From Pseudolabrys sp. (lineage in GTDB: Bacteria; Pseudomonadota; Alphaproteobacteria; Rhizobiales; Xanthobacteraceae), in assembly GCA_022843325.1 (NCBI GenBank), contig JALHNV010000004.1:1-64000 (forward strand): 64,000 nucleotides of DNA. Reading direction: 5' to 3'. Both the position numbers and the translations under genes were made by a program. Positions 43,295 to 51,662 of the stretch are shown here, piece by piece (the stretch's first letter is position 1; the number at the start of each line of letters is the position of its first letter). Below the pieces are notes generated by a model. That model had not been told where the DNA came from, searched no databases, and saw only the letters and a program-made list of their open reading frames with translations.

Positions 43295-44164
43295 TCACGC
43301 CAGCGAGAGCGTCGCCTGTTCGTATTGTCCTTTACCCATACTCCCTTCGGGAAAGATTCCGTGGGACGCGATCCACTCGAAGGACTCTTCGTACACTTCC
43401 TTTGTGTAGGGCTCGAACACCAGGCGTTCGCCGGGCCCCCAGCGCCGCGTATCCATCCGGGCGTGGAAACGGTCGGGAAACTCGTTCTTGTAGTAGTGGG
43501 TATAAAGCTCGGGCCTCAGGTCGATGTCGCGCTGGGCGCGGCGCAGCGCGCGGAAGAATTTACGTAGCTCCTCCGGATCGGGATCGCCATGGATCATCGT
43601 CCCGATCATGAAGGTGGCGTCGATCACCTTGCGGTAGCCGAGCTGCTCGGCGAAGTAATAGGGCCCGTTGAACAGATGCACGGCCGGCGCAGTCCCGTCG
43701 AACAGGTGCTCCATCCGTTTGAACAGCATGCCGGTCTCGTAGCGCAGGTTGATCTCCTCCGGCTTCAGGTAGGTCTCCAGCGCCTGTACCGTCGCGTAGT
43801 GGCTGCCGGACTGGAAGCCGACAGAAATCGGAACCCCGGCGAGATCGGCCGGCGTCTTGATGGCGGAATCCGGCGGCACGAAAATGCCGGCGGTCGCCAC
43901 CGAATAGACGTCAGTGAGCATGCGGCCGTGACCGTTCGAAGCGGCGACGTTGACCGTCCAGTGGCAGGCGCAGGACACGTTGGCCTTGCGGCCTTCCTCG
44001 AATGACTGAAAGGCGCCTTTGGAGCCCTTGTCGTGCTGCTTGCCATCGGAGGCTCGCATCAGTTCGCGGAATTCGTAATCGAGGCCTTCTTCGGTGAAAT
44101 AGCCTTTCTCGTCGGCCACCCACTCCTGCAAGCGGAAATGCGGTTCGATGATGAACTTGGCCAT
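43295..44164 (-). CDS. ABC-type substrate-binding-fold protein without signal peptide (NMT1/Pht5-like)
   Basis: 289 residues starting MAKFIIEPHFRLQEWVADEK, with CGGAGGAACACC as ribosome site. There is no hydrophobic leader, so it should stay in the cytoplasm. The two-lobed binding-protein fold shows in IKTPADLAGVPISVGFQSGS and FFRALRRAQRDIDL. It resembles NMT1/THI5-type binding proteins, but it could instead be an enzyme with that fold; 4,5-dihydroxyphthalate decarboxylase is one such. The relic of a livF gene lies directly upstream on the same strand. Confidence 0.7.
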   Translation of the reverse strand: MAKFIIEPHFRLQEWVADEKGYFTEEGLDYEFRELMRASDGKQHDKGSKGAFQSFEEGRKANVSCACHWTVNVAASNGHGRMLTDVYSVATAGIFVPPDSAIKTPADLAGVPISVGFQSGSHYATVQALETYLKPEEINLRYETGMLFKRMEHLFDGTAPAVHLFNGPYYFAEQLGYRKVIDATFMIGTMIHGDPDPEELRKFFRALRRAQRDIDLRPELYTHYYKNEFPDRFHARMDTRRWGPGERLVFEPYTKEVYEESFEWIASHGIFPEGSMGKGQYEQATLSLA

Positions 44165-44189
44165 GGTGTTCCTCCGATTTTTGATCCCG

Positions 44190-44272
44190 GCCTCCCATGG
44201 TCCGGGCCGCGCGGCGACGACGAGGTTATCCTTGGCCGTCAGCGATGCAAACACCTCCTGCTCCCGCCCGGA
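44190..44272 (-). pseudogene. Relic of a LivF-type ATPase gene
   Basis: Read on the minus strand this stretch encodes GREQEVFASLTAKDNL followed by VVAARPGPWEAG. It aligns with EREVFPSLTVEENLTVASRPGPWD of the intact LivF at 35402-36124, including the distinctive RPGPW. A stop lies a few codons upstream and no other LivF motif is present, so it is a short fragment left after deletion. It merges in frame into the following gene, whose own ribosome site and start are intact. Confidence 0.7.
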
Positions 44273-44373
44273 GGGCGCCGGCGAAGGTTATCGGGCCGGA
44301 CACGTCGACCCGATTGCCAATCCGGCGCCCGGCCCGCACAGTACCCGGCCAGACCGGGACCCTCTAGAACCTC

Positions 44374-45999
44374 ATGACCGACGCGACACCGATCGACGGC
44401 GATTTCGACTACATCATTGTTGGCGCGGGCTCGGCCGGCTGCGTGCTGGCCAACCGGCTGTCGGCCGACCCGTCCAAGCGCGTGCTGCTGCTTGAAGCCG
44501 GCGGCCGCGACAATTGGATCTGGTTTCACATTCCGGTCGGCTACCTCTACGCCATCGGCAATCCGCGCGCCGACTGGATGTTCAAGACCGAGCCGGAGCC
44601 CGGCCTCAACGGCCGCAGCCTGAACTATCCGCGCGGCAAGGTGCTCGGCGGCTCGTCGGCCATCAACGGCATGATCTACATGCTCGGCCAGGCGACCGAC
44701 TACGACCAGTGGCGCCAGCTCGGCCTGCCGGGCTGGTCGTGGGACGACGTGCGGCCGTTCTTCCGCAAGCACGTCGATCACTTCATCAAGGGTGACGCGC
44801 ATGCCGCCGGCGGAGAATGGCGGGTCGAGCAGCAGCGGCTGTCGTGGGAAATCCTCGAGGCGTTTCGCGCCGCCGCCGTGCAATACGGCATTCCCGCGGT
44901 GCCGGATTTCAACACCGGCGACAACGAGGGCATCTGCTACTTCCACGTCAACCAGCGGCGCGGCCGGCGCTGGTCCGCTGCGCGCGGATTTCTCAGGCCG
45001 GTGTTGCACCGGCAGAACCTTCGGGTTGAATCCGGCTGTCTCGCCGAGGCGATCGAGTTTACCGGCCGCCGCGCCACTGGCGTGCGCTTCCGGCAGAATG
45101 GCGCACTGCGCAGCGCCCGCGCCCGCGGCGAGGTCATTCTCTCGGCCGGAGCGATCGGCTCGCCGCACTTGCTCCTGCTGTCGGGCGTCGGTCCCGCCGC
45201 GCATCTCGGCGAACACAGCATTCCTCTGCTGCTCGACCGGCCCGGCGTCGGCGCCAATCTGCAGGATCACCTGCAGCTGCGCACCATCTTCAAGGTGTCC
45301 GGTGTCAAGACGCTGAACGCCATGAGCGCGTCGGCCTTCGGCAAGCTGACCATGGGCATGGATTATGTGTTCCGCCGCCGTGGGCCGATGACCATGGCGC
45401 CATCGCAACTCGGCGCTTTCACGAAGTCCGATCCCGGTCAGGACCGTGCCAACATCCAGTATCACGTTCAGCCGCTGTCGCTCGACCGCTTCGGCGAACC
45501 GCTGCATGCGTTCCCGGCCTTCACCGCGAGCGTCGCCAATGTGCGGCCGACGTCGCGCGGCACGCTGTCGCTGCGCTCGGGCGATCCAGCGGCGGCGCCG
45601 AAGATCGCCCCGAATTATCTGTCCACGCCGGAGGACCGCCGCGTCGCGGCCGATTCGATCCGCGTCACGCGCGCGATCGTGGCGCAGCCGGCGCTGCGGA
45701 AATACGCGCCGGTCGAATATCTGCCGGGCGCGGGCGTTTCCAGCGATGACGAGGCGGCCCTGGAGAAGGCCGCCGGCGATATCGGCACCACGATTTTCCA
45801 TCCGGTTGGCACGGCCCGCATGGGCCGTGATGACGATCCGCGCGCGGTGGTCGATGCGCGGCTGCGCGTCATCGGCGTCGACGGCCTGCGCGTCATCGAC
45901 GCCTCCGTGATGCCCTCGATCACCTCGGGCAACACCAACTCGCCGACCATGATGATCGCGGAGAAGGGCGCCGCGATGATTGTGGAGGACAGGAGGTAG
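44374..45999 (+). CDS. GMC-family FAD oxidoreductase (choline dehydrogenase-like)
   Basis: 541 residues. The FAD motif DYIIVGAGSAGCVLANRL is at 12-29, and YPRGKVLGGSSAINGMIYM near 88-106 is GMC signature 1. GEVILSAGAIGSPHLLLLSG near 250 is signature 2. The catalytic His is in IFHPVGTARMG near 475 and the second active-site residue in SGNTNSPTMM near 518, where choline dehydrogenases also have Asn. It oxidises an alcohol to an aldehyde or acid; the substrate is not known. There is no signal peptide. Confidence 0.9.
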   Translation: MTDATPIDGDFDYIIVGAGSAGCVLANRLSADPSKRVLLLEAGGRDNWIWFHIPVGYLYAIGNPRADWMFKTEPEPGLNGRSLNYPRGKVLGGSSAINGMIYMLGQATDYDQWRQLGLPGWSWDDVRPFFRKHVDHFIKGDAHAAGGEWRVEQQRLSWEILEAFRAAAVQYGIPAVPDFNTGDNEGICYFHVNQRRGRRWSAARGFLRPVLHRQNLRVESGCLAEAIEFTGRRATGVRFRQNGALRSARARGEVILSAGAIGSPHLLLLSGVGPAAHLGEHSIPLLLDRPGVGANLQDHLQLRTIFKVSGVKTLNAMSASAFGKLTMGMDYVFRRRGPMTMAPSQLGAFTKSDPGQDRANIQYHVQPLSLDRFGEPLHAFPAFTASVANVRPTSRGTLSLRSGDPAAAPKIAPNYLSTPEDRRVAADSIRVTRAIVAQPALRKYAPVEYLPGAGVSSDDEAALEKAAGDIGTTIFHPVGTARMGRDDDPRAVVDARLRVIGVDGLRVIDASVMPSITSGNTNSPTMMIAEKGAAMIVEDRR

Positions 46000-46008
46000 C
46001 GTTTATCT

Positions 46009-46093
46009 CCGCTCATCCCCGCGAAAGCGGGGATCCAGGGTCTCGGATGTCAAAGCCAAAGAACTGGATTCCCGCTTCCGCGGGAATGAGCGG
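46009..46093. repeat. Dispersed palindromic repeat, family A, copy 3
   Basis: Starts CCGCTCATCCCCGCGAAAGC and ends GGGAATGAGCGG, with CCAG...AACTGG inside. It sits between the convergent GMC and E1 genes and is the closest to a full, symmetrical member of the family. Confidence 0.88.
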
Positions 46094-46110
46094 TTGATGA
46101 ATGCGGAGCC

Positions 46111-48507
46111 CTACAGCGCCTGCAGATACCGTATCGGCCGTCCGGGTGCGACGCCCTGCGCGGCAGCGACAATGGAATTGGCGTCGATGCCGTAGTGCCG
46201 GTACAGCTCGGCCAGCGAGCCGGTCTGGCCGAAATGCTCGACGCCGAGCGCGCGGGTGCGGTGGCCGTTGACGGCTCCGAGCCAGGCCAGCGTCGCCGGA
46301 TGGCCGTCGATCACCGAAACGATGCCGGCATGCGGCGGCACATCCTCGAGCAACCGTTCGATGTGCGAACGCGCATGCACGAGGCCACGCTCACGCGCGC
46401 GCTGCGCCGCGTTCCAGCCGGCGTTCAGACGGTCGGCCGAGGTGATCGCGAGAAGCCCGACGTCGCGGCGGTCTTCCGCCATCAGGCCGACTGCCTCGAT
46501 GGCCTCCGGCGCGATGGCGCCGGTATAGGCGACAACGACCTGACAGTTTGGCCCTGGCTTGCGCAGCCAGTAGGCGCCGTCGACGATCTGCTGGCGCAGG
46601 TCTGGTGTCATCTCGCGCTGGATCTGCTCCACCGGCCGCGTCGACAGCCGCAGGTAGACCGAGCCGCCGGTCTCGTCGCGCAGCCAGTTCTGCTCCGAGG
46701 GTTCACCTTCGCCGCTCTTTTGTATGTAGGAGAACGACCATCCGAGAATGGTGGCCAGTTCATCGACAAAAGCCGGCTCGAAACTTGCCAGCCCGTCCTG
46801 TGCCATGCCGATCAGCGGCTGCGCGATAGATTGGTGTGCGCCGCCTTCGCCGGCCAGCGTGATGCCGGACGGCGTCGCCACCACGATGAAGCGGGCGTCC
46901 TGGTAACAGGCATAGTTCAGCGCATCGAGGCCGCGGGCGATGAATGGATCGTATAGCGTGCCGATCGGCAGCAGCCGTTCGCCGTTGATCGCATGCGACA
47001 GGCCGAGGGCCGACAGATTGATGAACAGGTTCATCTCGGCGATGCCGAGTTCGATGTGCTGCCCTTTCGGCGAGAATTCCCAGTTGAAGGTCGAGGGGAT
47101 GCGCTCGCTCTTGAACGTGTCGGCCATGGCTTCGCGTGCAAACAGGCCGCGGCGGTTCACCCAGGGGCCGAGGTTGGTCGACACCGTGACGTCGGGCGCG
47201 GTGGTGACGATGCGCCGCGCCAGTTCGGTGTCGCCGCGGCCGATCTCGTTGAGGATGGCGCCGAAGCCGAATTGCGTCGACATCGTCGGCTGCATGGTCA
47301 CCGGCAAGGTCTCCGGCACGGCTATCTCGGGCGCGGTCAGGCGGCGCTCGCCACCGGCCGCGAATGGCACACGGTCGAGGAAGCCCTGCAGCCGGTCTTC
47401 CGGCAGCGACATGCCCTCGAATTTGTCCCACTCGTGGCCGGACCGCACGCCCATCGCCTGCCGGAAGGTTTCCATCTGCGGCGGCGTCATGAGCCCGGCG
47501 TGGTTGTCCTTGTGGCCCGCCATCGGCAGGCCGAAGCCCTTCACCGTGTAGCAGATGAAGCAGGTCGGCCGGTCGCTGCCGGCGCCGTGAAACGCTTCCA
47601 GTACCGCCGGCAGGTCGTGGCCACCGAGATTGTTCATCAGCGCGGCGAGTTCGGCGTCGGAGCGCTTCTCGATCAGCGCCGACACGGGGCCCTGATCGCC
47701 GATCTCGTCGGTCAGGCGCTTGCGCCAGGCGGCGCCGCCGGCAAACACCAGCGCCGAATAGAGCTGGTTCGGGCAGGCGTCGATCCAGGCCTTGAGCTTG
47801 TCACCGCCCGGCTCTTTGAACGCGGCTTGCTGCAACGAGCCGTATTTGACGATGACGACGTCCCAGCCGAAGTTCTTGAACAATTGCTCGTAACGCTCCC
47901 ACAGGCCCTCGCGCACGACGGCATCGAGGCTCTGGCGGTTGTAGTCGATGACCCACCAGGTGTTGCGCAGGCCCTGCTTCCAGCCCTCCAGCAGCGCCTC
48001 GAAGATATTGCCTTCGTCGAGCTCGGCGTCGCCGATCAGCGCCACCATGCGGCCTTCGTCGCGCTCAAGGCCCCAGCCATGGGCGCGCACGTAGTCCTGC
48101 ACGATGGACGAGAACAGCGTCTGCGCCACGCCCAAGCCCACCGAGCCCGTCGAGAAGTCGACGTCATCGGTGTCCTTGGTGCGCGACGGATAGCTCTGCG
48201 CGCCCTTGTAGCCGCGGAAGTTCTCCAGCTTTTCCCTGGTCTGCTTGCCGAGCAGGTACTGGATGGCGTGGAAGATCGGCGAGGCGTGTGGCTTCACCGC
48301 GACGCGGTCCTGCGGCCGCAGCACGTCGAAATACAGTGCGGTCATGATGGTGGCGAGCGAGGCGGAGGAGGCCTGATGGCCGCCGACCTTCAGTCCGTCC
48401 TCGTTGGCGCGCAGGTGATTGGCGTTGTGGATGGTCCAGCTCGCGAGCCACAGCACCTTGCGCTCCAGTGCGCTGAGGGTCTCGATCTTTTCGGCGGCGA
48501 TGGTCAT
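46111..48507 (-). CDS. Homodimeric E1/transketolase-like 2-oxoacid dehydrogenase (MdeB-like)
   Basis: 798 residues, shorter than AceE (~887). The ThDP motif is GDAELDEGNIFEALLEGWKQ... near 175 with N in VIDYNRQSLD. The transketolase-type central domain has HIELGIAEMNLFINLSALG near 497, with the catalytic Glu, and the C-terminal domain follows. It is close to AceE-type E1 proteins and to MdeB, the 2-oxobutyrate dehydrogenase of the Pseudomonas methionine gamma-lyase locus. Like mdeB it is next to an Lrp regulator. No methionine gamma-lyase gene is present. ATG 48507 gives the family's MTIAAEK-like start. Confidence 0.78.
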   Translation of the reverse strand: MTIAAEKIETLSALERKVLWLASWTIHNANHLRANEDGLKVGGHQASSASLATIMTALYFDVLRPQDRVAVKPHASPIFHAIQYLLGKQTREKLENFRGYKGAQSYPSRTKDTDDVDFSTGSVGLGVAQTLFSSIVQDYVRAHGWGLERDEGRMVALIGDAELDEGNIFEALLEGWKQGLRNTWWVIDYNRQSLDAVVREGLWERYEQLFKNFGWDVVIVKYGSLQQAAFKEPGGDKLKAWIDACPNQLYSALVFAGGAAWRKRLTDEIGDQGPVSALIEKRSDAELAALMNNLGGHDLPAVLEAFHGAGSDRPTCFICYTVKGFGLPMAGHKDNHAGLMTPPQMETFRQAMGVRSGHEWDKFEGMSLPEDRLQGFLDRVPFAAGGERRLTAPEIAVPETLPVTMQPTMSTQFGFGAILNEIGRGDTELARRIVTTAPDVTVSTNLGPWVNRRGLFAREAMADTFKSERIPSTFNWEFSPKGQHIELGIAEMNLFINLSALGLSHAINGERLLPIGTLYDPFIARGLDALNYACYQDARFIVVATPSGITLAGEGGAHQSIAQPLIGMAQDGLASFEPAFVDELATILGWSFSYIQKSGEGEPSEQNWLRDETGGSVYLRLSTRPVEQIQREMTPDLRQQIVDGAYWLRKPGPNCQVVVAYTGAIAPEAIEAVGLMAEDRRDVGLLAITSADRLNAGWNAAQRARERGLVHARSHIERLLEDVPPHAGIVSVIDGHPATLAWLGAVNGHRTRALGVEHFGQTGSLAELYRHYGIDANSIVAAAQGVAPGRPIRYLQAL

Positions 48508-48663
48508 GGCGTTTGCTCGCTTGGCAATATGTCCCGTGCGCGCCGCACCGCGGTCCGCCACCGCAGAATGACGGATTACCGTTGGCGGTACCTGCCAAAT
48601 CGGGCTAATAATCGGACTCATAGGGGTTTACCCTGCCAATTTTGACTAGAAAAAGAGCGGAAT
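48508..48663. promoter_or_regulatory. Divergent promoter region with repeated TGCCAA/TTGGCA motifs
   Basis: 156 bases between the E1 gene and the lrp gene. TTGGCA at 48521-48526 and TGCCAA at 48593-48598 and 48634-48639 share AT-rich flanks (TTGGCAATAT, ATTTGGCA, AATTGGCA read in one direction). The divergent Lrp protein is the likely binder, with several spaced sites as usual for that family. Spacing is about 72 and 41 bases. Confidence 0.45.
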
Positions 48664-49134
48664 ATGCCGATCCCGACGCTCGACGAACTGGACCTGAAAA
48701 TCCTGCGCCTGCTTCAGGACGATGGCCGCATGAGCCTGGCCGACCTCGCCGGCAAGGTTGGGCTGTCGGCATCGCCCTGCCTGCGCCGTGTTCGCATTCT
48801 GGAGAAGTCCGGCGTTATCGCGCGCTATGTCGCGGTGCTCGACCAGCGTGCGGTGGGGCTGCCGGTCAGCGTGTTCGTGTCGGTAAAGCTGGAGAAGCAG
48901 AAGGAAGAGCTGCTCGACAAGTTTGCCAAGACCATCGCCCGCTGGCCCGAGGTGCTTGAATGCTATCTGATGACCGGCCCGCGCGATTACCTGCTGCGTG
49001 TGGTGGTCGCCGACCTTGCTGCCTATGAGCAGTTCCTCAAGCAGAAACTGACGCGGCTGGAAGGCATCGCCTCAATCGAGTCGAGCTTCGCGCTGGAGCA
49101 GGTGAAATACACCAACGTGCTGCCGGTGGCGTGA
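48664..49134 (+). CDS. Lrp/AsnC-family transcriptional regulator
   Basis: 156 residues. The N-terminal helix-turn-helix has ELDLKILRLLQDDGRMSLADLAGKVGLSASPCLRRVRILEKSGVI across 5-50. The C-terminal ligand-binding domain (about 65-150) has YLMTGPRDYLLRVVVADLAAY, the RAM-domain core where an amino acid binds. It is divergent from the E1 gene and probably its regulator, as MdeR is for MdeB; the effector may be methionine or another amino acid. Both inferences rest on context. Confidence 0.9.
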   Translation: MPIPTLDELDLKILRLLQDDGRMSLADLAGKVGLSASPCLRRVRILEKSGVIARYVAVLDQRAVGLPVSVFVSVKLEKQKEELLDKFAKTIARWPEVLECYLMTGPRDYLLRVVVADLAAYEQFLKQKLTRLEGIASIESSFALEQVKYTNVLPVA

Positions 49135-49155
49135 GCGTGCAGCCAGGCAACTTTT

Positions 49156-49239
49156 CCGCTCATCCCTGCGGAAGCGGGGACCCAGCACTTCAGACATTTT
49201 CGGCAAAGACTGGATGCCCGCGGAGGCGGGCATGAGCGG
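49156..49239. repeat. Dispersed palindromic repeat, family A, copy 4
   Basis: Starts CCGCTCATCCCTGCGGAAGC and ends GGGCATGAGCGG. It abuts the mepA stop codon (49240-49242) and lies between the convergent lrp and mepA genes. Confidence 0.87.
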
Positions 49240-50634
49240 TTAGTTCGCGCTTGTCTTCCGCGCCTGCTGCTCGGGTGCGGCGAGCACGTCCTTGCAGGCG
49301 GGAGGCAGGTCGGCGAGCGTGATCGGCTTCGGCGGTTTCGGCGGCGGGCCGACGCGCTTCGGAGGAGAAGGCTTCTTCAACACCTTGTCGGAGAACCAGA
49401 AGGCGAGGTCGTCCTTGCCGCAGCCATCGTCCTCCGGCACTGCGGGCTGGGCGCGGCAGTTCGGCGAGTCGGCCGGACATTTCAGCCGCACATGGATGTG
49501 GTCGTGGTGTCCATACCAGGGCCGCACCTTCGACATCCAGCCGTCGCGGTTCTTCGTCTCGACGCGGCAAATCTCCTGCTTGATCGCGGCATTGACCAGC
49601 ACGCGCTCGACATTCGGCTGCTCGGCGGCGGTCTTGATGAAGGCGATATGCTGCGGCGTCCAGTATTTCGGATTGAGCCGCTTCCAGTCGTCGGCGACGA
49701 CATTGATGGCCGAGATCTTCTCGCGTTCTTCCTTGCTCAGCGTGTGGTCCGGCATCGGCATGAACCAGATGTCGACGTCGAGCCCGGTCTGGTGGCTCAT
49801 GTGGCCGAACGGCGTCGGGCCCCCGCGCGGTTGCGACAGGTCGCCGACCAGAATGCCTTTCCAGCCGGTCGCCTTGGCGGCGCGCGGCGCGAAGTCCTCG
49901 AGAAAGCGGATCAGGCTGGGATGGCCCCAGTTACGGTTACGCGACAGCCGCATCACCTGCCAGGTCGGCCCATTGACAGCCAGCTCCACGCCACCGGACA
50001 GGCAGCCGCGCGGGTAGTAGCCGATGGCCATGGCCTTGCCGAGGCTCGGCAGTTGCTTGGCGGCGAACAGTTGTTTGGCCGGCAGTGCATCCGTCTTGCC
50101 GGTGACGGCGGGCGGCGTTTGCACCGGAGCGGGCGGCGTTTCGGTGATCACCGGCGCGGGCGCAGCGGGCGCGGGCTGTGGCGGTTCAACCGGCGTAACG
50201 GCTGCGATCTGTGGCTCGGCCGCTGGCGGCGCGACCGCGGCTGGTGCGGTTTCGGCGGGCGGTGGTGCACTCACGACGGGAGCCGGTTCGGGCGCTGGCG
50301 GCGCGATCGCGACCGGCGGCGGGATCACCACGGGCGGGGCAACGACGATCGGCTCTGGCGCGGCAACAGGCGGTGCAGCAACTACCGGCCGCTCGGGCAC
50401 TGGCGCAACGGTCGCAGGCGGCGGCGTAACGGTGGGTGTGGCGATGACAACGGCTGGTGCGGCCGGCGCCGGCGGCGTGACCTCAACGACGGGCGCAGGC
50501 TTGGCCGGTAACGGCTCGGACGGTGCGGCCTGCCGGGTCGAGGGCGGCTGCGTGGTTTCGAAGACGCCGGTGACGGCGAGGCCGCCGATGACCAAAGCTG
50601 CGAGACCAATGAAAGCGACGATGCGCGTGATCAT
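49240..50634 (-). CDS. mepA: Penicillin-insensitive murein endopeptidase (MepA-type) with long proline-rich linker
   Basis: 464 residues. A membrane anchor or signal at 4-25 is followed by about 150 residues made almost only of P, A, V, E and T (30-180), then the LAS metallopeptidase domain. Zinc ligands are H281 and D288 (GHMSHQTGLDVDIW) and H381 (HHDHIHVRL), matching E. coli H113, D120 and H211. It cuts D-Ala-mDAP and mDAP-mDAP cross-links in peptidoglycan. The linker, probably spanning part of the periplasm, makes it much longer than E. coli MepA (~274). Confidence 0.9.
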   Translation of the reverse strand: MITRIVAFIGLAALVIGGLAVTGVFETTQPPSTRQAAPSEPLPAKPAPVVEVTPPAPAAPAVVIATPTVTPPPATVAPVPERPVVAAPPVAAPEPIVVAPPVVIPPPVAIAPPAPEPAPVVSAPPPAETAPAAVAPPAAEPQIAAVTPVEPPQPAPAAPAPVITETPPAPVQTPPAVTGKTDALPAKQLFAAKQLPSLGKAMAIGYYPRGCLSGGVELAVNGPTWQVMRLSRNRNWGHPSLIRFLEDFAPRAAKATGWKGILVGDLSQPRGGPTPFGHMSHQTGLDVDIWFMPMPDHTLSKEEREKISAINVVADDWKRLNPKYWTPQHIAFIKTAAEQPNVERVLVNAAIKQEICRVETKNRDGWMSKVRPWYGHHDHIHVRLKCPADSPNCRAQPAVPEDDGCGKDDLAFWFSDKVLKKPSPPKRVGPPPKPPKPITLADLPPACKDVLAAPEQQARKTSAN

Positions 50635-50840
50635 GATCTCTCCGATCTACCGATTCCGGGCTGACCTGTCAGATTAAATGCGCGTGATGGTTTAGCGGGG
50701 CGGATGGGCCGGCATTAAGGGCGAAAAGCCCAAGCCTGCCAGCGGTTTTTATGGTTAACAGATGCTTTACAAGCTGGCCTTCCGCTTGCGAGACTGGTCC
50801 CTGCGCACCGTCGCGCCATGTTTTTTTGGGGGGCTTCTGA

Positions 50841-51587
50841 ATGGTCCGGATCACCGCCGCGGTTGCGCTGCTGTGCCTGTCGGTGCCGGCGCAGGCAGAA
50901 CTCGTGGTCAACATCAGCAAGTCGCAGCAGCGTCTTGCCGTCATGGTCAACGGCACCGAGGTCCATCGCTGGCCGATTTCGACAGGCACCAATCGCACCC
51001 CGACGCCGGCCGGAGTGTTCCGGCCGCAGCGGCTCGAGCGGCACTGGTACTCTCGCAAGTACAATCTGACGCCGATGCCCTGGTCGATCTTCTTCCACCG
51101 GGGTTATGCGGTGCATGGCACGATGGAAGCCCACAATCTCGGTCGCCAGGCGTCGCATGGCTGCGTGCGCCTTCGGCCGGACAATGCCGCAATCCTGTAT
51201 GCGATGGTGCGCCGCCATGGCATGAAAGGCACCAAGGTGGTGGTGTTGAACGGCCCGCTACCGGCATTGCAGAAGCCGCTGGAGCGGCCACCTTTGCCGC
51301 CGACTCCGCCGCGCGGCGCGCCGATGGCCGTCGCCGAGGCGACCTCGGCAGCCGGACATTTCGCCAAAGCCGCGCCTGAGGATGCCGACGAAGCAGCTAT
51401 CGAGACCAATCGTGACTTCAGCGCGGCTCGGCCCCACGCAGTTCTCGAACCTCGGCTTCGCCCGCGCGCGCGGCTGGCCAGTGCCGAGAGCTATCGATTG
51501 TCGATAAACAGCAACGAGGCGCAGGTCTTGCGCGAGCGCGAAGCCTGGTTGCGGGGACTCGACCGGAAGTACGGCATTACGCGATAG
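50841..51587 (+). CDS. L,D-transpeptidase (YkuD domain), paralogue 1
   Basis: 248 residues with a short Sec signal (ITAAVALLCLSVPAQA). The YkuD domain covers 20-125. H92 (VHGT), H106 and nucleophile C108 (SHGCVRL) form the active site, which makes 3-3 cross-links in peptidoglycan or attaches proteins to it. A C-terminal extension of about 110 residues is rich in P, A and R, with an acidic patch. GGGGGG upstream is the ribosome site. It is adjacent to a second, similar gene. Confidence 0.9.
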   Translation: MVRITAAVALLCLSVPAQAELVVNISKSQQRLAVMVNGTEVHRWPISTGTNRTPTPAGVFRPQRLERHWYSRKYNLTPMPWSIFFHRGYAVHGTMEAHNLGRQASHGCVRLRPDNAAILYAMVRRHGMKGTKVVVLNGPLPALQKPLERPPLPPTPPRGAPMAVAEATSAAGHFAKAAPEDADEAAIETNRDFSAARPHAVLEPRLRPRARLASAESYRLSINSNEAQVLREREAWLRGLDRKYGITR

Positions 51588-51662
51588 CGTTGACAGTTTT
51601 AGCTGGAAGTTAGCTGACGGCGTAAATTCGCCGTGGTATGACGTGTGTGTCGGGGTGCTGTC

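Noticed and set aside
44239-45801. A 520-codon minus-strand open frame opposite the GMC oxidoreductase
   Set aside because: Composition is that of a shadow frame, and the plus-strand gene has complete GMC signatures.
46993-48645. A 550-codon plus-strand open frame opposite the E1 gene
   Set aside because: No recognisable domain; the E1 motifs on the minus strand are decisive.
30292-49239. CRISPR array suggested by the repeated family A elements
   Set aside because: Copies are kilobases apart, palindromic and variable, with no regular spacers or cas genes.
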